64,000 nucleotides of DNA from Ferruginibacter sp. (GTDB lineage Bacteria > Bacteroidota > Bacteroidia > Chitinophagales > Chitinophagaceae): NCBI GenBank assembly GCA_016786725.1, contig JAEUVU010000013.1:186001-250000 (forward strand). The letters are read 5' to 3'. The translations under genes and the position numbers were made by a program. The notes below the pieces were generated by a model, which was given only the letters and a program-made list of their open reading frames with translations, searched no databases and had not been told where the DNA came from. Numbering within the stretch: the stretch's first letter is position 1; each line of letters starts with the position of its first letter. This document shows, in pieces, positions 34,111 to 42,541 of this stretch.

Positions 34111-35358
34111 TTAAATAAGTACCGGTATGGTTACTTTCGATTCAACCATTGCAGAGTCAAGGTTTTTGATTTCAAAAACTGCTTTGCCCTGGTACATTAA
34201 ATTTAACCGGTCCTGCGTACTTTTTATTCCAAAACCTTCCCCTTCAGAAAGTTCTAAATTACCATCGGTGTTAACACTTAACTGGCCGGTGTTTTGTACC
34301 TGCAACTGCATTACGTTATCTTTAAAAATAGCAACAATACGCACCACACCACCCATTACCTGTTTGCTGATGCCATGTTTTATAGCATTTTCAACAAGCG
34401 TTTGCAACATCATAGGCGGAACCTGTTGCTGTAAAGTATCTTCATCAATATCAAATTCTATCTTCAGCCTTTCTTCAAAACGCATTTGTTCAAGCGCCAG
34501 GTAATCTTTTACAATATCAAGCTCTTTTTCAAGCGATACCGTTTCTGATTTTTCGGCCTGCATACTGCTTCTCAGGATATTGCTTAACTCAGTAATTGCC
34601 CTTCTTGCACGCTTGGGGTTTTCATCAACCAATGCCCGTATGCTGTTAAGCGAATTGAAAATAAAATGAGGGTTGATATGCGATTTGATGGTTTTTAATT
34701 CCAGTTCTTTTACAGTAGTTTCCAGTTTAAGCCGGTCAAGCTGATCGTTCCGGTTCTTTTCTACATAATGATAAACAATGTAGATGAGCATCCAGATGGC
34801 GATGAGCATTAAAGTGTAATAAATGCCCACCAGGTCCGATTTGTTCTCATACACCCATTCTCCTTTTTTATTCCTGGCCCAGCCGGTTGCTTTGCGTATT
34901 TCCGAAATCCCTTTTTTAACAGAAGTGTCTTTGGTGAAGGTGTTTATTTTGTAATAGGCAAGCGAGTCCATTCCAAACTGCTTTTCGAGCTTAACTGCTT
35001 TTTCAAGTTTTTGATTTTCGGCATAGGCATCGTAAGAATAGCCGGAACGGGATTCAATATAATTACTGCCGTAATACAAAAGGGTGCCGGTGGCGCCAAC
35101 CGATATAATGAACATGTAAAAAATACGGTTGAAAGAAAATTTGAGCCAGTTGGTTTTTTTGATAATGACACGGAGCAGGTGTGTGGTTAAAATACCTGAT
35201 ACGAGTAATATAGCCAGGCTTATCAGGTATTCTTTTTGACCGCCCTGTTCTTTAAACCTGTCGCCAAAAACAACAAAATTAAAGTACAGCAATATCATGC
35301 CCCAAACACCCCAGCCAGTTACCTGGCAAAGCCAATACCTTATATTCATATTACGCAT
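34111..35358 (-). CDS. LytS-like sensor histidine kinase (His_kinase family)
   Basis: A 415-residue inner-membrane kinase. There are three N-terminal helices (WGVWGMILLYFNFVVF, YLISLAILLVSGILTTHLLRV, MFIISVGATGTLLYY), a periplasmic loop of about 80 residues, then a fourth (YYTLMLIAIWMLIYIVYHYV) and a coiled-coil. The His_kinase (PF06580-type) motif LKTIKSHINPHFIFNSLNSI carries the phospho-accepting His (about 222), and the ATPase part has TLVENAIKHGI and GEGFGIKSTQDRL. It phosphorylates the LytTR regulator encoded just downstream. The signal sensed is unknown. Confidence 0.93.
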   Translation of the reverse strand: MRNMNIRYWLCQVTGWGVWGMILLYFNFVVFGDRFKEQGGQKEYLISLAILLVSGILTTHLLRVIIKKTNWLKFSFNRIFYMFIISVGATGTLLYYGSNYIESRSGYSYDAYAENQKLEKAVKLEKQFGMDSLAYYKINTFTKDTSVKKGISEIRKATGWARNKKGEWVYENKSDLVGIYYTLMLIAIWMLIYIVYHYVEKNRNDQLDRLKLETTVKELELKTIKSHINPHFIFNSLNSIRALVDENPKRARRAITELSNILRSSMQAEKSETVSLEKELDIVKDYLALEQMRFEERLKIEFDIDEDTLQQQVPPMMLQTLVENAIKHGISKQVMGGVVRIVAIFKDNVMQLQVQNTGQLSVNTDGNLELSEGEGFGIKSTQDRLNLMYQGKAVFEIKNLDSAMVESKVTIPVLI

Positions 35359-35472
35359 ATTGTAAAATTACCCCTCAATATAGTGATTTTAGCCGCTGTT
35401 TTGTATTAATGGTGAAATGGTGGTACGGGAGGTTAGTATTGTCAGTTGATTATGACAATAACCGGGCTCATT

Positions 35473-35554
35473 GAACCACATAGAAAGATAGGGGCATAGG
35501 GAAAAACATAGGTCTATGTGATTTTCTAATGTTGCCTATATGCCTATGTGGTTC
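35473..35554. repeat. 82-base palindromic repeat in front of ruvB
   Basis: 11-bp perfect inverted arms (gaaccacatag at 35473-35483 and ctatgtggttc at 35544-35554) enclose further internal catag/ctatg repeats. It lies between the divergent kinase and ruvB genes. It has the look of a small dispersed palindromic element. No second copy is in the window. Confidence 0.75.
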
Positions 35555-35616
35555 AGATGCGGATAACATTGATTAGTTTTACAAATCCGATAGTAATCGG
35601 ATGAAAAGAAACGTTC

Positions 35617-36660
35617 ATGACCAATCCCAATTTAAATAATCAATCTGAATTTTTAAATTCTGCTGAAAAAGAATTTGAGAATACGATCAGGCCTGCTGCT
35701 ATCAATGATTTTTCGGGCCAGGGCCAGATCATTGATAACATCACCATCTTCATCAAAGCAGCCAAAATGCGTGGCGAAGCGCTGGATCATATTCTTTTTC
35801 ACGGACCGCCAGGGCTGGGTAAAACAACCTTATCGAGAATTGTAGCTAATGAACTGGGTGTAAATATTAAAGAAACCAGCGGCCCTGTAATTGAAAAAGC
35901 CGGCGACCTGGCAGGATTACTTACCAATCTTGAACCCAATGATGTTTTGTTTATTGATGAGATACACAGGCTGAGTACGGTAGTAGAAGAATATTTGTAT
36001 GCGGCGATGGAAGACTACCGCATTGATATTATGATAGACAGCGGCCCCAATGCCCGCAGTGTGCAGATAAACCTGAACCCGTTTACATTAATCGGCGCTA
36101 CTACAAGAAGTGGTTTGTTAACAGCGCCGCTGCTTTCCCGTTTCGGCATCAAATCAAGGCTGGAATATTATGATGCGGTAACCCTCAAAAATATCATCAT
36201 CCGCTCTGCAAATATTTTAGGTGTAAAAATCACCAGCGATGCTGCTGCAGAAATTGCCGGCCGCAGCCGTGGTACGCCACGTATTGCGAACGGCTTGCTG
36301 CGCCGTGTAAGGGATTTTGCCATGGTGATCGGCAATGGCGTTATTGACCTGGGCATTACCGAACATGCACTTAGGGCATTGAACGTAGATAAGCACGGGC
36401 TGGATGAAATGGACAACCGTATCTTACACACCATTATAGATAAATTTAAAGGCGGCCCGGTGGGCATTACCACCATCGCCACTGCTGTTGGTGAAGAAAC
36501 GGGCACACTGGAAGAAGTGTACGAACCGTTTTTGATACAGGAAGGTTTTTTACAACGCACAGCACGTGGGAGAGAAGCCACTGCCAAAGCTTATGAGCAT
36601 TTGGGGAAGAAGGGTTCGTTTGGCGGGAGTGAGAATTTGTTGTTTAAGGAAGAGAAATAA
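35617..36660 (+). CDS. ruvB: Holliday junction branch migration helicase RuvB
   Basis: A 347-residue AAA+ ATPase that drives branch migration of Holliday junctions as a hexamer with RuvA. Visible are Walker [12 protein letters not shown] (about 68-78), Walker [13 protein letters not shown], sensor 1 IGATTRSG, the arginine finger region [14 protein letters not shown], and the C-terminal winged helix with [19 protein letters not shown] and RTARGR. The length is family-typical. It is a single gene; ruvA and ruvC are not in the window. It lies downstream of a palindromic repeat and upstream of an AT-rich accessory patch. Confidence 0.97.
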   Translation: MTNPNLNNQSEFLNSAEKEFENTIRPAAINDFSGQGQIIDNITIFIKAAKMRGEALDHILFHGPPGLGKTTLSRIVANELGVNIKETSGPVIEKAGDLAGLLTNLEPNDVLFIDEIHRLSTVVEEYLYAAMEDYRIDIMIDSGPNARSVQINLNPFTLIGATTRSGLLTAPLLSRFGIKSRLEYYDAVTLKNIIIRSANILGVKITSDAAAEIAGRSRGTPRIANGLLRRVRDFAMVIGNGVIDLGITEHALRALNVDKHGLDEMDNRILHTIIDKFKGGPVGITTIATAVGEETGTLEEVYEPFLIQEGFLQRTARGREATAKAYEHLGKKGSFGGSENLLFKEEK

Positions 36661-36673
36661 AAAACAGCATATT

Positions 36674-36898
36674 TTAATAGTCAAATAAATCTTTTAAGCT
36701 TATTTCTAATGCTTTCGCAATCGCATTTAATGTTGATAATGTAGGATTTACTAATCCTTTTTCTATCCTGTATATCTGACTTAAGTCAACATCTACCTCA
36801 TAGCTTAACTCTTCCATAGATAACTTTTTAGCCTGCCTCAGTTTTCTAAGGTTATTGCCAAAAGCAATTAAGACTTTTTTATCTCTTAAATTATTCAA
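36674..36898 (-). CDS. XRE-family helix-turn-helix transcriptional regulator
   Basis: A 74-residue stand-alone HTH protein (FGNNLRKLRQAKKLSMEELSYEVDVDLSQIYRIEKGL then NPTLSTLNAIAKALEISLKDL). It is a Cro/C1-type DNA-binding domain with no further sensor. It is divergent from the frameshifted JAMM lipoprotein gene with a 93-base gap, so it may regulate that gene and itself. It belongs to an AT-rich patch that differs from its housekeeping neighbours. Confidence 0.9.
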   Translation of the reverse strand: MNNLRDKKVLIAFGNNLRKLRQAKKLSMEELSYEVDVDLSQIYRIEKGLVNPTLSTLNAIAKALEISLKDLFDY

Positions 36899-36965
36899 GA
36901 GTGCAAAGTCAAATTGCTTTGTAAAATTTATTTAGGCATATATGTCTAAAAATAAAAATTTGTTG

Positions 36966-36973
36966 TAAGTTTG
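36966..36973 (+). promoter_or_regulatory. Putative -7 box of the JAMM lipoprotein gene
   Basis: TAAGTTTG matches TAnnTTTG exactly and lies 18 nt before the ATG at 36992. No clear -33 TTG at canonical spacing was found. Confidence 0.4.
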
Positions 36974-36991
36974 AAAGGCAAAACCTACGTT

Positions 36992-38541
36992 ATGAAATAC
37001 ACCCTAAAAGCCGTAGTCACAATTTTATCTGTACTTGTTGCCTTAATTTTATTACACATTCCTGCAAAAAGTCTGATGTTGTAAGCACGGATGTACATGT
37101 ACAAAATTTTACTGAAAAATTCTTCAGCACTAAAACATCGCCTTCAAAAGAAGTAGCTGAAGTGATAGAAAAGTTAAAGCAGGAAAATGAAAGAACAGGC
37201 TTTGTAAACAAATTACCCAAAAATAGCGGACTGCCAGTTTGGGATAAACTGGTTTTCCCCAAAAAATGGCAGCCACAGTCCTTTAATGATTATGAATTGG
37301 GTACAGGAAATTTTATAATACCGCTTACTTCAAACGGTTATAGTATATCAATGATTATAACCGGCAAAAAAATCAGTGATAGCAGCTACACAATAAGGTG
37401 GTTTACTGCTAATGATTTGTATAATCTTTGCTATGAAGCAACTAATAACGATATTAAAAAGGCGGAATCGCTTTTAGCCTATTTTATTTATATGGAAAAT
37501 GTGGTTTTTGACAGAACAGATTTTTACCATGTGCCTAAAAAAATATTTCCAACAATATCCGGCGAATCGCAAACAGATTCTACAAAGTATATAAAACTAA
37601 AGTATATTGACTTTACAGAAGATACGAACCAAAATACTCAAGAGTTAGTCGGCTGGTCATGTTTTCATGTACCTTCTGGTGTATGTAATTGTACTAGCTA
37701 CCCTTGTGATTGGCGAAACGGATGTTCTTATTGTTCTGCAGTTTTTTGTATTCCGATAGAAAACCCTTGCCCGACTTGTGGTGGCGGAGGTGGCGGAAAC
37801 GGGGGAGGTAATCAAGGTGGAGGTAACCCTGGTGGCGGAACCAGTGGAGGCGGTGGCAACACAGGCGGAGGTGGTGGCCCGCCAAATTGTAATCAACCTT
37901 TTTATTTGGTAGATCCATGTGCGCCACCTCCTGCACCAGATACTACAATATTGCAAAGGCTAACCATTTATTCCCAAGCTATGAACTCAACTGCAGATTC
38001 GGTTTTTAATTTAAGCATGGTTACACCACAAAAAGAATACGGTTTTATTTTAGTTAAAAAGAATGGGGTTATTTATCCGAAAAATATTAGAACGGATAAT
38101 AAACCCAATGATGTGAAGCAAAATTGGTTTTTACAAAGTGGTGAAGTGCTTTTAGGTGATTGGCACGCACACCCAGACGCTTCATCAGTTTTAACAGATA
38201 GACCGGCACCTTCTGATGGAGATATTATTGGTTTAAATACACACGGGCATCAGACGAGATTACATTATATGAGATTTATTGATTGTGGAAATGTTAGATA
38301 TGCTTTAGTGATTGAAGACCCTGCAAAAGCAACTTTATTTTTCAGAAATGTAGTATTCGGAAGAGAAGACATATCTCTAAATTATTTTAATTCACTAAAT
38401 AATAATCCAATTAGGAGTTCTAACTATCAGCAAGCAGGGTTAGAAGCTGTAATAGCTGCAATTGGTAATACTTTCGTTAATGGTATTGGAATATATAAAT
38501 CAACTAATTCAGAAAAAACTATTTACGAGAAAAAAAATTAA
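36992..38541 (+). CDS. Lipoprotein with Cys-rich and Gly-rich linkers and a C-terminal JAMM-like domain; apparent 5' frameshift
   Basis: Frame 1 from 36992 encodes a lipoprotein signal (MKYTLKAVVTILSVLVAL) but stops at 37084. The frame that continues to 38541 reads HSCKKSDVVSTD directly from the same DNA. One extra T in the run at 37047-37050 would join them as VALIFITHSCKKSD, a perfect lipobox. After about 150 residues of unknown fold come a Cys-rich block (nine Cys in GWSCFHVPSGVCNC to PCPTC), a long Gly/Asn linker, and a domain with Glu in KEYGFILV and GDWHAHP followed by APSDGDI, matching the JAMM/MPN metallo-isopeptidase pattern (Glu, HxH, SxxD). It may be a surface metalloprotease (inference). 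A small secreted protein follows. Confidence 0.72.
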
Positions 38542-38565
38542 AATTTTCACTTAAATTCACCACAT

Positions 38566-38994
38566 ATGAAAATCAAAATAATAATAATAATTCTTTTATC
38601 CTTTAGCATATTTTCAAATAAAGCATATTCTCAAACGAGTGATACCACATTAACTTATCTGGTTTCATTAAATTTAGAATATTATAAAAATAAACCTGTG
38701 GATAGCTTTATTGCAGTAATTCCTACTAATTACCTAAATATGAGAATTGCTTCACCAGGAAATCCTAAATACGCTGAGGTTCTTTCAATTTTATATGCTA
38801 ACAAAGTTTTTGCATGGATTTATGTTTATAATTTTCAATTTATGAACCCACGCAGTGAAACTATGACATGGGATATGAACTTGTTTAGAAAAGAAAATAT
38901 TCATCATATAGAAATTTGGAAAGCCGTGGATTGCTATAAAGGCTGCCCTGATGGAATTCCAACAACACCTATAGCTGTGGAAAGAAAGAACTGA
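38566..38994 (+). CDS. Small secreted protein of unknown function downstream of the JAMM lipoprotein
   Basis: A 142-residue protein with a signal peptide (MKIKIIIIILLSFSIFSNKAYSQ). The mature part has no motif I can name. It contains SFIAVIPTNYLNMRIA, VFAWIYVYNFQFMNP and a C-terminal Cys pair in VDCYKGCPDGIP that could form a disulfide. It starts 24 bases after the JAMM lipoprotein stop and is probably cotranscribed, suggesting a partner or substrate of that protein. Codon use is as AT-rich as its neighbour's. Confidence 0.75.
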   Translation: MKIKIIIIILLSFSIFSNKAYSQTSDTTLTYLVSLNLEYYKNKPVDSFIAVIPTNYLNMRIASPGNPKYAEVLSILYANKVFAWIYVYNFQFMNPRSETMTWDMNLFRKENIHHIEIWKAVDCYKGCPDGIPTTPIAVERKN

Positions 38995-39030
38995 AGAAGG
39001 CAAAATCGGCACTATTACAAAAAGTTATTA

Positions 39031-39064
39031 AAAATGCCGCTTCATATCAAAGCGGCATTTAAAA
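39031..39064. terminator. Bidirectional terminator between the small secreted protein and the OmpR-type gene
   Basis: An 11-bp perfect stem (aaatgccgctt at 39032-39042 with aagcggcattt at 39050-39060) around a 7-nt loop, with T-runs on both strands, between two convergent genes. Confidence 0.88.
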
Positions 39065-39081
39065 TTTTATGTAGAAGAAAA

Positions 39082-39780
39082 TTATTCTGTAACTACCAGC
39101 CTGAATCCATTACCATGGATATTCACGATCTCAATAGAAGGATCTTCTTTTAAATATTTACGCAATTTGGCAATGTACACATCCATGCTGCGGCCATTAA
39201 AATAGGTATCGCTGCCCCATATTTTTTTCAGGGCAATTTCACGGCTAAGCAGGTCATTCTTGTATTCACTCAGCATTTTCAGTAATTCATTCTCTTTTGG
39301 AGAAAGGGTTTGTGTTTTACCATCAATGATCAGTTCACGCAGGCGTGGGTTAAAATGATACCTGCCCAGGTCGTACTCTGCATTCACTTCTTCACGGTGC
39401 AGTTCTTCATTGCGTTTTAAGATGGCTTTTATTTTATGCAGCAAAACTTCGCTGTCAAAAGGCTTGGTAATATAATCATCGGCGCCCAGTTTATATCCCT
39501 GGATGATATCATCCTTCATCGTTTTTGCACTCAAAAAGAACAAAGGCACATCAGGGTTTACATCACGTATTTCTTCGGCCAGCGTAAATCCATCCATATT
39601 GGGCATCATTACATCCAGCAGGCAGAGGTCGAATTTTTCACGTTGAAAGGCAGCCAGTCCAAGCTTTCCGTCTCTTTCCAGGGTTACGTTGTAATCGTTC
39701 AGTTCCAGGTAGTTTTTAAGTACCATTCCCAGGTTTGTATCGTCTTCGCAAAGTAAAATGTGCGGTTTAACAGGTTCCAT
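39082..39780 (-). CDS. OmpR-family response regulator (RprY-like)
   Basis: A 232-residue response regulator. The ATG at 39780 (MEPVKPHILLCEDD) is preferred over an open extension to 39801. The receiver domain has acidic residues EDD (12-14), Asp56 in LCLLDVMMPNMDG, LFFLSAKT and Lys in DYITKPFDSEV. The C-terminal winged helix (about 130-232) has LSPKENELLKMLSEY, AL-KKIWG-type and FNGRSMDVYIAKLRKYLKED segments typical of OmpR/PhoB DNA binding. It resembles the RprY type of Bacteroidota. No kinase gene is adjacent, so its partner lies elsewhere. Confidence 0.93.
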   Translation of the reverse strand: MEPVKPHILLCEDDTNLGMVLKNYLELNDYNVTLERDGKLGLAAFQREKFDLCLLDVMMPNMDGFTLAEEIRDVNPDVPLFFLSAKTMKDDIIQGYKLGADDYITKPFDSEVLLHKIKAILKRNEELHREEVNAEYDLGRYHFNPRLRELIIDGKTQTLSPKENELLKMLSEYKNDLLSREIALKKIWGSDTYFNGRSMDVYIAKLRKYLKEDPSIEIVNIHGNGFRLVVTE

Positions 39781-39893
39781 GTCTTTTAGGTTTATGAGCA
39801 AATAAAATTAATATCGAAGTTTACACAGCGAATATAGTGCCTAATTTTTTGTTAAAGGTAGTTTATTGCCACAGAGCCACGGAAACACGCAAA

Positions 39894-40844
39894 TTATTTT
39901 CGATTGTATTTTTTATCCGTAAGTGTCTTTAAGAATGCAACGAGATCTTTTTTTTCTTTGGTTGTTAGCCCCAATGGCTCTTTTAAACTCTCATCTATAT
40001 TGATAGGGTCGCTTACAAGTTTTTGCGGATTGTTATAATACTCCACCACTTCTTCAAGCGTTTTAAACATACCATTGTGCATATAAGGAGCAGTAACCGC
40101 CACATTACGCAGGCCGGGTGTTTTAAATTTTCCTTTGTCTGCTTCTTTATTTGTAATGTTGAACAGGCCTGCATCATTCAGTTCCTTTCCGTTGTAAAGA
40201 CCAATGTTTTTAAATTCATCGGTGGTAAAATCTTCCATGCGGTGGCAATCAAAACATTTGGCTTTATCACCCACAAATAATTGCCGGCCCCGCTCTTCCT
40301 GTGCAGTAAGGTTTTTAAGATTGTTGCTCCAGTCATCAAATTTACTGTCAACTGTTTCAAGTGTTTTTTCATAGGCAGAAAATGCGGCAGCAAGGTTTTT
40401 TGCATCCGGCTTTTGTCCGAATATTTTTTGAAAAAGCAACCTGTATTCTTTCGACTGGTTCAATCTTTTTACCGCTTCATCAATGGGCAATCCCATTTCA
40501 TCGGGATTTTGTATCGGCATTAAAGACTGATCTTCCAGGGTAGAAGCCCGCCCGTCCCAGAAATAATAAGGGCGGTTCTTCATGTTTAAAACAGAGGGCG
40601 TATTTCGTGTGGTAAGCTTGTTTTTTATACCAACACTAAAGGCAACGGTATCAGCAAATGCAAATTGCGGTATATGACAACTGGCACAGCTTACCGATGA
40701 ATCAATAGAAAGTATTTTTTCTGAAAAAAGCTTTTTACCAAGCGCTGCCCTTGTCTGTATAGCTGTACCTTCTTTTTCAAAAAATGCACTGGCAACAAGG
40801 ATTGTAAGCGTTGCTGCAATAAAAATAAAAAGTGTTTTTTTCAT
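39894..40844 (-). CDS. Di-haem cytochrome c peroxidase (MauG/CCP family), stand-alone
   Basis: A 316-residue periplasmic protein with signal MKKTLFIFIAATLTILVASAF. The ATG at 40844 is used; an open extension to 41045 would run through the divergent promoter region and has no signal. Haem sites are SCASCHIPQF (about 58-62) and KCFDCHRMEDF (about 205). Family segments include RNTPSVLNMKNRPYYFWDGR, QNPDEMGLPIDEAV, KFKTPGLRNVAVTAPYMHNGMF. It reduces H2O2 with electrons from cytochrome c, or oxidises a protein partner as in MauG. Unlike the 26772 gene it has no mbnP neighbour. A perfect -7 box lies 5 nt before the ATG. Confidence 0.92.
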   Translation of the reverse strand: MKKTLFIFIAATLTILVASAFFEKEGTAIQTRAALGKKLFSEKILSIDSSVSCASCHIPQFAFADTVAFSVGIKNKLTTRNTPSVLNMKNRPYYFWDGRASTLEDQSLMPIQNPDEMGLPIDEAVKRLNQSKEYRLLFQKIFGQKPDAKNLAAAFSAYEKTLETVDSKFDDWSNNLKNLTAQEERGRQLFVGDKAKCFDCHRMEDFTTDEFKNIGLYNGKELNDAGLFNITNKEADKGKFKTPGLRNVAVTAPYMHNGMFKTLEEVVEYYNNPQKLVSDPINIDESLKEPLGLTTKEKKDLVAFLKTLTDKKYNRK

Positions 40845-40849
40845 CACTG

Positions 40850-40857
40850 CAAATTTA
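40850..40857 (-). promoter_or_regulatory. Putative -7 box of the stand-alone peroxidase gene (near-leaderless)
   Basis: Reading leftward, TAAATTTG matches TAnnTTTG exactly and ends 5 nt before the ATG at 40844. A TTG lies 25 nt upstream of the box, slightly beyond the usual spacing. Confidence 0.55.
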
Positions 40858-40929
40858 CAACTATGTAAATAAAAATCTTCAGCAACATATAAATTACAGT
40901 TTGTACCTTTCACCAAATAATTTTTTTCT

Positions 40930-42495
40930 ATGGCAAACAAAGAAGCATTTATAGAAGCAATTAAAAATGGGTACACATTTAAAGGCGAATCGGTAAAAAT
41001 AGGCGCTGCCATACTGGATGGAGAACTGGTGCCCGAAGCAGGCATTAATCTTCCGCTTAAAACCTTGAACCGTCACGGGCTTATTGCCGGTGCAACCGGA
41101 ACGGGTAAAACAAAAACCCTGCAGGTGATCAGCGAATTTTTAAGCGATAACAGCGTGCCTGTAATGCTGATGGATATTAAAGGTGACCTGAGTGGTATTG
41201 CTGCGATGGGTGCAGTAAATGATAAAATAAAAGAGCGTTACCAGAAACTGAACATAGAGTACAAACCATCTTTGTTTCCGGTTGAACTGATGACATTGAC
41301 CGGGCAGAAAGGCGTTCATTTAAGAGCAACAGTAAGTGAGTTTGGGCCTATATTGTTAAGCAAGATATTGGAGCTGAATGATACACAGGGCGGCGTGGTT
41401 GCCATGATATTTAAATATTGCGATGATACAAAACTTCCCTTGCTTGATCTGAAAGATTTTATAAAAGTATTGCAATACATAGGCGATGAGGGCAAAGCAG
41501 AAATTGAAAAGGAATATGGAAAAATATCAACCTCATCCACAGGAACAATTCTTCGTAAAGTAATAGAACTGCAGCAGCAGGGAGCAGATATTTTCTTTGG
41601 CGAAAGAAGTTTTGAAGTAGATGATTTGATGCGTATTGCTGATGATGGCAGGGGAATGATCAGTGTGTTAAGGGTTACTGACTTGCAGGATAAACCAAAA
41701 TTGTTCTCAACATTTATGTTGCAGATGCTGGCAGAACTTTACGCCAGCTGCCCCGAAGAAGGCGATATGGACAAACCAAAACTGGTGATGTTTATTGATG
41801 AGGCACATCTTATTTTTAATGAAGCCAGCGATGCATTGCTGCAACAGATAGAAACCATCGTAAAACTGATACGTTCAAAAGGCATTGGCATTTTCTTTTG
41901 CACGCAAAACCCGATGGATGTTCCGGCAAGTGTACTAAGCCAATTAGGTTTAAAAGTACAACATGCCTTACGTGCCTTTACAGCAGCGGATAGAAAAGTG
42001 ATAAAACAAACAGCAGAGAACTATCCTGAAACAGAATTTTACAAGACAGAAGACCTCATAACACAAATGGGAATCGGCGAAGCATTTATAACCATGCTTA
42101 ATGAAAAGGGTGTACCCACACCGCTGGCGCATACCATGCTTTGTGCGCCACGCAGCCGTATGGATGTATTGACGGATGAAGAAATTGATGCCATCAACGC
42201 TAAATCAAAAATGGTGGCCAAGTACAACAAGGCGGTTGACAATGAAAGCGCTTATGAAATATTAACTGCCAAACTGGAAGAAGCTGCCCAAAAAACTGCC
42301 GAAACCGAAGCGGAAGAAACAACCACATCCAAAAAATCAGCCAAAGAAGAAAAATCGACGCTTGAAAAAGTTGCAGACAACACAATAGTTAAGAGCATGG
42401 TGCGTACGGCCGGTAACACCATTGTGCGTTCTTTACTGGGCGCTTTGGGTTTGGGTGGCAGGAGCAGGAGTTCGAAAAGCAAAAGCTGGTTTTAA
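40930..42495 (+). CDS. HerA-like ATPase (DUF853/YjgR family)
   Basis: A 521-residue ATPase of the HerA/FtsK superfamily, DUF853 branch. Visible are Walker A GLIAGATGTGKTKTLQ (about 51-66), VPVMLMDIKGDLSGIA, GTILRKVIELQQQGADIFFGE, Walker B KLVMFIDEAHLIF, IFFCTQNPMDVP and the C-terminal Ala/Glu/Lys-rich tail ending SRSSKSKSWF. It is probably a DNA-translocating or helicase-like ATPase. The partner nuclease NurA, typical of true HerA, is not adjacent. It is a single gene divergent from the peroxidase. Confidence 0.92.
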   Translation: MANKEAFIEAIKNGYTFKGESVKIGAAILDGELVPEAGINLPLKTLNRHGLIAGATGTGKTKTLQVISEFLSDNSVPVMLMDIKGDLSGIAAMGAVNDKIKERYQKLNIEYKPSLFPVELMTLTGQKGVHLRATVSEFGPILLSKILELNDTQGGVVAMIFKYCDDTKLPLLDLKDFIKVLQYIGDEGKAEIEKEYGKISTSSTGTILRKVIELQQQGADIFFGERSFEVDDLMRIADDGRGMISVLRVTDLQDKPKLFSTFMLQMLAELYASCPEEGDMDKPKLVMFIDEAHLIFNEASDALLQQIETIVKLIRSKGIGIFFCTQNPMDVPASVLSQLGLKVQHALRAFTAADRKVIKQTAENYPETEFYKTEDLITQMGIGEAFITMLNEKGVPTPLAHTMLCAPRSRMDVLTDEEIDAINAKSKMVAKYNKAVDNESAYEILTAKLEEAAQKTAETEAEETTTSKKSAKEEKSTLEKVADNTIVKSMVRTAGNTIVRSLLGALGLGGRSRSSKSKSWF

Positions 42496-42529
42496 TTAAA
42501 GCTGATTATACAAGTGCCGGCTAAGCCGG

Positions 42530-42537
42530 TACGTTTA
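42530..42537 (+). promoter_or_regulatory. Putative -7 box of the LTA synthase-like gene (near-leaderless)
   Basis: TACGTTTA matches TAnnTTTG except for the last base and ends 4 nt before the ATG at 42542, the same spacing as at tsaE and copA. Confidence 0.35.
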
Positions 42538-42541
42538 CTAC

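Noticed and set aside
36914..36921. TTGCTTTG as the -33 partner of the TAAGTTTG box at 36966
   Set aside because: Spacing of more than 40 nt is far outside the 17-23 nt expected.
37657..37956. Opposite-strand ORFs across the Gly-rich linker of the JAMM lipoprotein
   Set aside because: They arise from the repetitive ggt/gga codons on the coding strand.
40845..41045. Extension of the peroxidase gene into the divergent HerA-like gene
   Set aside because: The ATG at 40844 gives a clean signal peptide and a matched -7 box; the extension has no family similarity.
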